Part shown: in pieces, positions 10,171 through 21,800 of the stretch
Layout: every line of letters begins with the position of its first letter
How positions within the stretch are numbered: the first letter of the stretch is position 1
NCBI GenBank assembly: GCA_905250025.1
Contig: CAJNOJ010000046.1
Coordinates: 248,001 to 312,000 of the forward strand
Direction: 5' to 3'
DNA from: Adineta ricciae
Lineage: Eukaryota > Rotifera > Eurotatoria > Adinetida > Adinetidae
Length of the DNA stretch: 64,000 nt
Notes under the pieces: model-generated
Told to the model about the DNA's origin: nothing
The model's input: the letters and a program-made list of their open reading frames with translations, nothing else
Databases searched by the model: none
Program-made: the position numbers and the translations under genes

Positions 10171-11924
10171 TTATGTAAATCGAGTATCCGAAGGTAAAGC
10201 TAAAAATAGTTCATTAGTAGCATCCATTAGAATAGCACCGTTGGCATTAGGTGAATCGATTTCGCCTATTGGATTTTGTCCTCGTTCGTGAGATATAGGT
10301 GCTTGTGGATAGGGAAAGTTCGGTGGTTTTTTTGGTAGAGCAGGTGGAGATGATGATGATGTAGGCGATGTTTCTTTTTTCGCTCGAACAAGATGAACGA
10401 GCGAATTGTAAGTTGAATCATCATCTGTAGATAACGTTTGTTTACGTGGAGATTGTTCCGCATTGTTGTTCGTTGGATCCTAAAATACAAGCATCAAAGA
10501 TGAGATTTTATATACTCAGATCCAATGAAAAGAATACAAACAGCACTAATAGCACGTTGTTGTCTGTAATTGTGTCGCCTTCTTGCGGCGGATGAACTGG
10601 ATCGATAACCTTCGTCCGCTGTAGTTGTAGTCACGTTTTGATCATCTTTCGTCATTGCCTGTTGATCGACACTGTTTGATCGCTTACTCCGTTTTGCTCG
10701 ATCGTCATTTGTTGTGACATTTTTCGGATAACGTGTTCGACTGCGATGTGCTGAATTGTCAGGATGAGATTTCATGATAATGCGACGAATTTGCATATCA
10801 AATGAATTGACAAATATTTGACAACTAGCAAGAATATCTCGAATTTGTGACGTTGGTCGTGGTGGCAATGATGCAACAACGAATTTCAATGGAGTACTTG
10901 TCGAAATTGCAAAGATATTCGAAGATGATAATGAAGCGCACACAGCAAATTCTTCTGAACGTGTACCACGCAATTGTAAACTGCCAACGAAATCTGTATA
11001 CACATATGAATCTAAATGGAAGAATACATAACAATTCGTCCCTTCAGAAAAGAAAACTCACTGGGTAAATTTGCTAGTTTGATATTAATCGGCAAAGGGA
11101 ACTGTTCAATCAGATTATGAATGCTTTGTAATTTATTTACATTACTCGAACCCCGCTGTCCGACAGGTATTAAATTGAGCTCATCTGTCGACGAGCATGG
11201 AACATAACATACTTGATGTTGCGTTGAGATACATTTTAAAGCAGATTCATTTCGATTTAACACTTGTTTACCAAAACAAAACCACCAGGAAAATGCATAA
11301 TCTTCATCGGTTAATTCATCATCCATCGTCGGAGTATACTCGACATCAACCAGTTGATCAAAGAGAATGATCTGATGCGCTTCAATCTGATGCCATACAC
11401 GACAAGTAACTCCTTCCTCATTTGTTTCAACAGTATACACACGTATAGGGGATGCGACATAGAACGCTTCTGATCGATGGCTAGCTTGCATTCGTTCGAC
11501 AATGGGATGAATACTTGTTTCAGGCACAACACCTACTTGTTTCTCTGAAAAACATCACTGATCATATGTTTATACTCATAAGTTTATCTTACGACTATCA
11601 GATGATGGTAAACATTCAAAGTACCCTAAACATCTTCGAAAGAATAGTACAGAATCGATCAGAAATCACCCTCTTACCAGGATATTTCGCAGGTACAGCT
11701 ACTATTTCGGAGTCAATCGGTCGATAGGATGGGTGCTGGCTTGAACTTGATTGACTAACTTTCAACGCTCGACCATAGCCGAACGTACTATGCAAAATCG
11801 AATGTAAGATCACTGGGCGACTTGAACCACGAAAGCCAGGTGCAGATCGAATTACCACCGGTAAAGTGAATTTCTTCACTATCGATTGAATTGTTAATGG
11901 CTCAGATGACCAGTCAAAGGACAT
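10171..11924 (-). CDS. GAREM: GAREM-like CABIT-domain adaptor
   Basis: Probable adaptor of receptor tyrosine kinase signalling, as GAREM is in vertebrates (EGFR to GRB2/ERK). Five exons (minus): 11678-11924, 11593-11625 (33 bp), 11062-11544, 10542-11011, 10171-10479; 513 aa; phases close. Two CABIT half-repeats are visible: FDWSSEPLTIQSIVKKFTLP followed by a VAVPAKYPGYFECLP stretch, and IHNLIEQFPLPINIKL followed by a VYTDFVGSLQL stretch. These align by eye with the start and middle of the vertebrate GAREM CABIT domain. The carboxyl part is Ser/Arg-rich and ends with a proline motif (PPALPKKPPNFPYP), a likely SH3 ligand. The carboxyl SAM domain of vertebrate GAREM is not seen. AATAAA follows the stop closely. 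Confidence 0.72.
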
Positions 11925-12958
11925 GATTGAAACGCGTAAATATACTAATTAATTCCAATACACTAAGCAACCTTCCATGTTCAAGGATTATTTTGTCTAT
12001 CAAAGCGAAAGAACGGAAAAGAGCGAGAAAATGTGAGAAAGAATAGACATGTCATGTGTGTGCTATTTTATTTTGCGAGAGAATAGAAAAAGGAAGAAGG
12101 TAACACACCGTGACAAAGAATGCAAATGCTCCCTGACTTTCACTACTTATCATTTATATATTTTCGCATTTATCACTCGTTTCGATTAGGATATAAAGAA
12201 AAAAAAAAGACAGAAGAAACATTTTTGTCATATTATTAGTCGTATGATTGTCTTTGTAGATTGATAACTTCGAATATATTTGTTTACTTACTTCGTACGT
12301 CTACTCGAGGGGAGTCGAAGGACAAGAAACGAATACGCTCATACGTTGATGACGTAGTTATCACACCTGACTGATGATCTTAAGAAAATCATGACTTAAC
12401 GAACGAAAGGCTTCTTTTTTACGTGTTTGATATCAATTGGACAGTTTATATGCTTGTCAGAGTCGAGTGAAACAGACATGCATCAATCGAATGATGATCA
12501 ACATAGCATATCTCGTTTGATTTCTGTCGTGTTAGATGTATCTGCGTTTGAATTGTGTTTGTGCAAGTCTTTCCAATTTTCGTGCCAATTAAAAACATAA
12601 GAAAGAGACGGAATGTGTTGTGAGATGAGAAAATATCTGTGATCGTTCACAACGAATTTTCTGATGATCGTAGATCATATCGATATACTGTACTTACTCT
12701 ATTAAACATGAAATTAGCTTTTTTTTTATTAATATCGTACAATATGAGCAGGCAACCATTCCCTCTGAGAAACAAATGTATACGAAACGCGTTTTCCTAA
12801 TGCATGTGAGAAGTATATATAAAGTGTAGTATTCATCGTTAAATAGAAATAAAAATAGTCATATTTGACGAAAGGATTATAGTTTTTTCGATTTTTAACA
12901 GATATTTGACTTGATTATCGTGTAATGCTTTAGAAACCGACGTGAGCATGAATTCAAT
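11925..12958. other. Intergenic, no gene seen
   Basis: Promoter side of the GAREM-like gene and 3' side of the ADP-ribosyltransferase-like gene, both on the minus strand. AT-rich with A- and T-runs; no supported exon or RNA gene. Confidence 0.5.
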
Positions 12959-15003
12959 TTATAGTCTCGGTGTGATCGCATACATTTTTCGATGAAGTTC
13001 ATGTAAAATAGCTTGATTGGGTATTATTGAACGGAGATAAATATCATAGGCATCTTTGTAATGCAATAGCGCCTGTGGCAGATCATTCATTCTTTCATAG
13101 AGCTCGCCCATATTTCGATAAATACTGGCCAGCGCTGTATCATCGTCACGCGGGTTGCCTTGTCTCCGGATGTCAATCGATCGTTTGAAATGCTCCAATG
13201 CATCATCATATCTGTTTAGACGAGAATAAACAATGGCAATCTCATTATGAGTTTTCGCTACATTCGTTGGATTATTCGACGGATTCCTTGCATATATCTC
13301 TAACGCTCTAAGGAAGTATTTTAACGCATCGGTATAATCACTTTTTTCTTTATAATCAGAGCCAATATTGCTATTGATATTTGCCATGCGTGGATGATTT
13401 TCGGATCTTTCTTGACGAAAATAATTTCGGGCTTCTTTGTGATATTTCAATGCTTGACTGAAACTTTTGTTACGAAAGTGTGCATTGCCAAGCCAATCGT
13501 TAAGACTGGCAATTTCCATCCAGTTGTGTGGCTCAGTTTTTTTTTGAGTTTCTAACGCTTTCTCAAACCGTTGCACACTTTCTACGTGTTCATTTTTGTC
13601 CTTGCTTATTGTTGCCAATGTTTTGTATAGTTCCTTCAATGGTAACCCTTGTAAATCACCGATTAGTTTAACATAGATACTTTCGGCACTGTCAAGTTTG
13701 CCCCATCTACGGATAATATCTGCAAATGCTTGGAGATCGATCTTACCGACTTCGCTCGAAGCACCAATATGGCGTCTCATTTCTTCGAAGATCTGTTGAA
13801 TATGCGGTTCATCCTCAGAACACAGGTCCAGCTTGACAAGTACTTCAGTTTCTGTGTCTTGCACTTCAGTCAATCGAAAGATAGAACCGATCATAAACAA
13901 GACTTCTCCTTCAGGAATGAAACCAGCGATTTTATCGATTGCACCGAATGGTTTCGAGACTCTCGCATTCTCATCGATATTGACGATGAAGAACACGTTA
14001 TAATATCGTTCTGTATCCGAACGAGGATGGGAGAGAGATTCTTGAAGTTTTTGTCTTGCTCTATCTTCATTTTCATCTGTTAGAAGAAATGTTGTTGTTG
14101 AAAATAATCCATTGACAGATTTCTGAAGATATCCAATCTCATAAGACGTCATTATTTGACCGAAATAAACTCTATTGAATGTTCTATGGCGACTCTGTTT
14201 TAGTTGTTCATTAATACTTTGAATAATCGAATGGCAGGAAAGCATCTGCTGTATGTCTTGGGTGGATAAAGCATTGTGAATGAATTTCCGCAAGGTTGTA
14301 TGATGCAGGTAACACCATAAAGCTTTTTTCTCCATATAAGCATCAAAATTAGTCATCATTCGCGATTGAGTTTTAAACTTTTTAAATTCTCTTGTGCATT
14401 GAGATCGGAATTCTGTATCGTACTTCGAGGAAACATCTAGTCGAAGAAGAATGTCAATTAGAGCAAGTGTCTGAATGAAATATTCTTGAAGTTCAACTGT
14501 TGCTGAGCGTTTGGGGTCTACTGGACGACCATATATATTAAAAGATACGTTTTTGAAATCCTTTACGCGACTTATCGTGTCCGATTCGATTCGATCGAGA
14601 AGTTCATCTTCTTTATTGATAACATCTTTTATCTGAAATGGCAAACAATCATAATCTTTCCGCTTTGAAATTATCGAAATCTATCCGTTTATACTTTGGT
14701 ATACTGATCCGCCCATTGTCTATTGCCTTCTTTATCCATACAATAAACATAAATAGCCGAAAGATGTTCGACATTATAAATTTGAGGAACCATTACTGAA
14801 CCGAATCTCCCGCTGACGACTAAAATCAATCGCTGATCTGTGGGAAAGGCTTGAATTGCTTTTTTGCATAGAAGAAGATCGTCGAATGCTTCAAAATTGG
14901 GTTTTATCTTACAAAGCTGATTGTTTATTTTTCGATTGTGTCCAGATGAATGTACATGCTCGTCTAACCAAAATAATGTAAATTTTTCTTGGCAGTTACC
15001 CAT
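12959..15003 (-). CDS. ADP-ribosyltransferase-like TPR protein, catalytic motif degenerate
   Basis: Two exons (minus): 14695-15003 and 12959-14632 (intron 62 bp), 660 aa. Order: an amino-terminal Rossmann-like segment (LILVVSGRFGSVMVP, IYVYCMDKE) common in bdelloid proteins; a domain with the layout of an arginine ADP-ribosyltransferase (about residues 260-380); then tetratricopeptide repeats to the end (for example AHFRNKSFSQALKYHKEARN and IGSDYKEKSDYTDALKYFLR). In the R-S-E family the first motif is usually YRGQ and the second S-T-S. Here they read VYFGQ and FLLTDEN, while the E-x-E motif is kept (FIPEGEVLF). By eye, the NAD-binding Arg and the Ser motif are lost, so it may be a pseudo-enzyme acting as a TPR scaffold. 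This is inference; an alternative register with the nearby Arg of FNRVYFGQ cannot be excluded. Confidence 0.78.
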
Positions 15004-15800
15004 CGTGAATTCAATGAAGTGATTTTGTCTTTTTCAATTCACAAAAATCGAAGAAATTTTGTTTTTCTTTACTTTATTTTCTTCGTATGTGACGTTACTT
15101 ATTTGCTGCTATGAAATCATGTAACCGTCGCGTCGTGTACATTTATAAGGAGAAAAGAGACTTAGGGACAGATTCGCCTACGATTGACTCATACGTATTT
15201 CGTTGTTCACAGGAGAAACAGAACAGCATGCAACAAATTCCATATATAAAAATGCTTTGGACGACAGCCCTGCTTCGTACTTCCTTTCTCGTCAAGTGTT
15301 CCAGCAGTGAAAAATGAATCATTTTCATACGGACTTTAAACCGCTCTTCTTGCCTATTCACTTGTTAAAAATGTCGATGAAATGCTATACAAATCAAATA
15401 TTGATGTAACATTGCTTTTCATCTTTGAAGATATATCAATTGCAATCAGAGGCATCTATCGGCAAACGAAAGTGACATATAAAATACTCCCCCTTTGAAC
15501 CAGTTAATGCACTATTCGATAAAAAGTATGACAATATCTAACGAATCGATTTGCTTAATGGCTATTAATTTATTTATTTGTTTCTCTTGAACAGTTAAAG
15601 TAAACAACTAGAATCATTTCTCTTTGTAACTCTCACACAAATATTTCAGTTGAAAGAATAAAAACACAGAAGAAAGGACAAGATGTCTATAGAGTATACA
15701 AAGAAGTCCGTCTGTTGGTTTGGAATGTCGTTTAATTCGACCATAGAACCGACTGACTGACTAGAGAGTAATGCCAGCAAGTGTAGGCGCTGTTCAAAAA
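15004..15800. other. Intergenic, no gene seen
   Basis: Lies between the ADP-ribosyltransferase-like gene and the 3' end of the MIEAP gene, both minus. It has short open frames on both strands but none with splice support or recognisable sequence. Confidence 0.5.
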
Positions 15801-18800
15801 CTAACAGGAGAGATTCTTTGATAGAGACGATAAACGATCTTCAGTTAGAACAACACCTTTAGCTACGCATGTTCGATCGCGTCCATCGATTAAACAAGGC
15901 CAGATATATTCGATAATAGTTTCGCTTTCTTTATCCGATGTGTGAAAACGTTCGTGTAGTGATTTATCATATTTAGTTGTTTGAAATTCGATAGAATATG
16001 GAGGCGTTTGGTTAACTAAACCCCATCTGTAAGCAACAGAAAGACAGTTCTGACGAGAATTAAGTTTAGTTCAATACATACGCTGTTCGACAAGCCGCAT
16101 GAATGTATTTCAGCAATTCATGACAGGTTTTCAAACGCGGGTAATCGTACAGTGTATTCCACAGTTGATTTTCGACTTCCTAAAGCGAAAATACGAAGTT
16201 TTTTCGTGTAGCAGAGAAAAAGCTTTCGCTTACTGAGATAATCTTTCCGACATCATATTTTTGAATAGTTGTTCTTAGATATTTTTCAATTGTTTCTTCC
16301 AGGACAATCGAACCTTTATCATTGGATAGTTGAAGAAGTTGTTTGATTTTGTTTCGGACATCTTTCGCGTGATTTTGTGCATGACGAAAAGCAAGCTGGA
16401 AAGAGAATAAATAACTAATGAGTATTCCAATAGCTCAGCTTCACGTACGACAACAACAGAAAATAATAATTTCGATTTGAGATCGTCAGCACTGGACAAT
16501 TCACGAATACTATCCAAAGCATCGAGTGCATCGATTCGTAATTGGGAATATAGAGTATTGAACGATCGAATTAGTTCTGTTGGGCGAGAAATTTGATTAA
16601 GATCTTCAAATTTGCCACCTTTCTCTAATTGCCGTTGTGCTTGTTCAGCTAATCTAAATCAAACCCAAGAAAACACAGCACTACTTGGTTAAAGATCATC
16701 TCTATCATCTATTATCTTCGGCTACGTGTCATAATGATTGTTTTAGCCTTGTCCTAATCAGTTATATGCTCATCGGAATACTTAATTCTGCTTTTATTAC
16801 ATATATACAAAACTAAAAGGTCAACATAGAAGGGAAGAAGTCTTGTTTTCTGTCTTAGATATTCTAGATGTCGACTTATCCTGAGAAAACGATTGTTTTG
16901 ATTATATGTATATTTTCAATAATCGAATTAATCACATGTTTATTTCTCCATGTTTATTATTCCTGTGAATCTCATCTCCATGCTTTATACTTTATCGAAT
17001 CTTCAGGCTTCATTGGTTTTCTCAGTACATTGTTCTACTTTATCTTAAAAGAACTGAAGAAAACTTATGTGAACATCTATTTAATCTTATCAAATATCTA
17101 TTTTGTAAGTATGATGTGTATTATAATATATTGGCTGATTAGTTTAACAATTGAATCTCGTCGTTTCGTGGATGATTTTCACTTGCGTCAATGTCAACTA
17201 GTTGTTTCTTACTTTCTAATGTTAACTATTATTGGAAATTATCTGATATTCTTTATGTTGATCATGTACGCTCTCTGGTTTTGTTATTCTGATGTGAGAG
17301 AAAAGCAAGGTTTATATTCACATGCAACTTTAATTCATTGACTGTACCTTTCACGCATTTGTTCTTCACTTTTTTGTAAACGAGCGATGGTTTCTTTCGA
17401 CTTTTGTAATTCATTTTTCAATTGAAGTAAATCATTTTTCAATCGCTCTTTTTCTAAATGATCAGCAGTGAGAGATTCGGATGTTGGTACTGCCAGCGAT
17501 TGAACTGAAGGTGCTTTCGGTAATACTGTTGTTTGTTGTATAAATGAAGATGAAGGAGTTATGGGACTGTACGATAGTAGTCGAGAGTTTCCATTTTGAC
17601 CTAATGATTGCAGTGGAGCTGAAAAGAAAAATAGAGAAAAGTTCATTATAGGAATCGGAAGTGTTTACATACATTTCGATTTATCGAAATACATGCATGA
17701 TAACGCTGTCGACATGACAGTTGTTGCGCTTTTTCTTAGTTCACAAGATGTAAAAAGCAAATAGACGGACATCGCTTCTTTTTAATGTGTTACTACTGAT
17801 AGGAAACAATGGGAATAGTCGAGCTGTGTTAGCATTAATGCTCATGCAGAGATCGGTTGTATTATGAGAATATGTGTCTATTGTCAATCAAAGAGTCATT
17901 TACTATGAGAATCTGGCTATTCTGCTTTTCTTTTGTGGTTCCTTAATACGAGATATATTTCGGTTATCGATGAGGTCATTAACATCGGGAAAGAGATAGA
18001 ATGGCATGGACATTTGTCTCTAATTGTCGACCTTTTCGGGAAGTTATTCGAGAAAAGGACAACATTTGTTTAGAATGTATCAAGTGAGAGATTTGTTGAA
18101 GTTTACGCAAACGATAACTAGGCAGACAAAACAGACTGACTTTTCGATTGATTTGTTGAATAATATCAGCTGTTCTGTCTCATAATTTAGACAGTGAAAC
18201 ATTGTTTTTCTTTTCAACGTGCAATAATAATCTCTTACGCATTTGATCATTTCTTTCCGATTCATCTTCGTTATCATCGTCAAGAGAAGTGAAGTTTGTG
18301 GAAGTTTCACCCGTCGGTGTTGTTGTGAAGGCTTCGTGAGTCTTATCAGAGTATTGACGTCGACAAAGTAATGTTGGAGTCATTGATGTTTGAGGGAGAA
18401 TAACTGGTGTTTCTTCATACTGACTTAACGAATGGCAAGACTTCATGGTTACCGATCGTTTATTGTAGAATCTCTCTTTATTCTTTCGTAAAGATCGACG
18501 TATAGTATTGACAAACCCAGGCGATTTACTTTCTTTATTTGTATTCACTTCTGACATACCAATTGATTGAAACTGTTGTTCGTGATAAATCATATGAGTA
18601 TTTGTCGACACTAATGAGAGATTCAAATTGTTGATATTGGATGGAACGGATCGTGCTAGGTTGGGATTATTACAGAGAGATGATCGTTTCTCCGGAGAAT
18701 TGTTATCAACTTGTATGCAGATGCTTTTCTTCGGCCTAAGCGTAGCATTGGTCGAGATATGAAAGCTTTTCGTACGATTGAGATACTGTGCAGCTGTTGA

Positions 18801-21800
18801 CAGATATGTGTTAATAAGTTTACTAGTTGATTGTTGTTTTCGTATATGGTTCGTGCTCGGATGTGAAGGTGTTTGCGGATAAACGAAATGAAAATTAATG
18901 GCATCTGACATCGTGTTAATGAAATTTGGTTATTATTTGTACGACAACGAATGCGAGATGAAATCGGTGCCAAATATCGTAAGAGATCAGCACATGCGCA
19001 TGTATGTAGTAATGAGTGTTCAAAAGAAAGTGTATAAATGTGATCGGATAATCAAGTTCGATAGATGTATTACATTGTGGAGTGTAGAGGAAAAAAAACG
19101 TACGTCTCTTCGTGTATATATATATATACATGAAGAGAAGCCATCGCTTTCTTCTTTTTTTTCCCTATAAGGCGTCGGAACTACTTCTCTTTCTTTTCTC
19201 TTACAAAACATACAAGCGTGATATTATATTAATGGATGAGTGATAACTATAATCAAGCGCGCTTGGTACTATGTAGAGCTTTTCTAACGCTAACAGATGC
19301 ACTCACATCGAGTGATTACTTAATGCAAATAACAACGATGTTGTTTGTTCTTCTCCTCATCATGATGATAGAACAATGGTGTTCGCGGAAAAACTGTCAT
19401 AGATCATTGAGTTTTGATTAGGAATGTATCAAAATGATTTTCTGTTCACAAACATAATTGTTTACACGAAAAGAGTTGGAAGGAGAAAAGACGAACGTAT
19501 ACATCATCATTATTTTATGCTTCAATCGTTCTTTGTAATTTTCTATTGTTATTATGTACAATATGTTGAGGTAAACATCTCCGACTGAGCATAAGAATAA
19601 CTGTGAATCCAATCAACCGATGATATCCTGCTGTTACTCGCTATTATGTATGTAATCAGATAGAGAGAGAGAGAGAGAGAGAGGGAACGAACCTAACGAC
19701 TCTTTTATCTTTCGTCAATATGAACATAATTATAGTTTTTCTCTTGCAAGAGCAACAAGCAAACAGTTGTTGTAGAGCTAATTCAAGGTATTCGAAGACA
19801 TTATTTCAATATTTCAATTTGTAGACATCGATGCAAATAAAATACTTTAATAAATTACAACCTTTGCTTCGTATCAAGGAGACAAACACATATATACATA
19901 TATATCTTCGTCAATGCTAGCGCCTACATGTCAATGTCAAATCAGATCTTTCGCATACTTTCTGCTACTAGCTGTTCCTTAATTCTTATCCGATCTTTGG
20001 CACCACTGACAAATAACTGTATTCAAACTATGCGCTGAATGTGTTGAAAATTAGAGCATAATTATTAATTCGACAGGAATTTTCGCACATCTGACAGAGA
20101 GAAATAGTCAAACTTCTGTTAGTTCGGAGATAAATGGTCTTATCTTTCAAGGCTATCTTTACATTTGCTGAAAAAAGAAAACTCTATAGAAAATGACCAT
20201 CGGATTATTATTCTTTTGTTAGAAAGGCAAACAAAATAGACACATCTTTTCTGAACAGATTTATCAATGTGTAGAATAACATTTGTTGTATCCAGAAAAA
20301 TAGAACATTTCTCTTTGGCAAATGTTAACTCTTGATATACACAACTCCATTTTCATTTGCGCAGCGAAAGGAACGTTTCGAATTACGTCATTGTAATATT
20401 TAACGAAGTAAAGGACAATATCGATGCGTACTGTTTGTTTGAGTTAGTAATTTCAAATACAATTAATCGAGAACTTACTTGAATGTCCATTTCGTACTGC
20501 CATATCGTCTTTGTAGGGCGAAAGTTCATTTTCTAAAAACGAAAGAGCAGTTAATATGATGAGAACGAAGTTTTCGAATTGATGACTGTCTGTTTGTCTA
20601 TCGACGAGGGGACTTACCAATGTATGAGAGACGCTGACTTGGTAATCTGAATGATCTATTCGACATAGTATGAGACGATGGGGAAGGAAATTGAGGAGAC
20701 GAAGAGAACGAAGTAAAATATAATGTCAATCGATCTTCGTTCGTTCTGTGATTCATTTTCAACGAAAAAAGGATGAAGAAGAAACTCTAGCAATGTAGGT
20801 TAAATAATCCTCTGTGTTAATCGATGAGAATATTGAATTTGCGATTAAGGATATTAAGCATGGTACCATCGAGCATAGACATCGTTGGAGTAGTAGCTAG
20901 AAGATTTCTATTTGACGAAATTTGATCGTCGATCGTAAGAAAGACAAATAGAAGGTTGATGATGAGATATATCATCGTCATCATCATCATGTATCGATTA
21001 TGTTGTCGGAAGTAGTTTTCCTCCTACTCGCCTTCAATGATAACCAACTCAATATGAACGAACCGGCGACACAAATGGTTCCATATAAAAAATATGATGT
21101 CTATGTCGCATAAGGAGAGATAATGCGATGTTATTAATAACCTCGAAGGAATGGGCATGCGTGTCAACACGCCGTGAGGAAAACTGCTTCTATCTAATTT
21201 TTGTTATGTACGATTTTGGACTTATTCACGGATGAATTCAATCAACTACTGGATTTATTAGAAAATATTGTGCAGTGTCGAACAGAGCATGAGAAGAACG
21301 AGACGAGCAGTTAACGAACCGATTGGTATGTGACTTCTACTTACGATATCGTTGATGGTATGGTCGAAATTCTTCTAAAAACGAATAACGAGCATACCGA
21401 TTGCTATTATTATTGTTGTTGTTATTATAATTGGCATTGTCGTGCATAGTTGTCTTTTTCTGTCTAAGCATGATTGTCGTCATTTTGAGAATACATATAT
21501 GTATATACTTATACACGAAAGAAATGATGAGAAATCAACAATAATATCGTTTTGCCTCAAAGTTGTGACGCTGATGTGGCATATGGTATATGTGCAGAAG
21601 AAGGAGAATGATCATGAGTGAGATGTAGAAGAACGAGAAAAAGGAAGAAGGCAAATGTCTATATACAAAAGGTGCATACAACAAGCTACTTTCTCTCTCT
21701 TCTTACAGTGATTACATTGACGCATTCGAATGATCATGTTCTATTATATACTGCTTATTACTTTATCCTATTAATTAAACGTTTCCGTGGATCTTGGTTA

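Larger units (their letters stand above)
17619..20478. other. Long MIEAP intron
   Basis: 2.9 kb, about fifty times the usual intron here. Apart from the candidate exon at 18239-18911 it shows an (AG)n tract at 19662-19684 and AT-rich sequence; no other exon is supported. Confidence 0.5.

Noticed and set aside
13730-14083. 117-codon plus-strand ORF
   Set aside because: Antisense to the ADP-ribosyltransferase-like exon, with no splice or family support.
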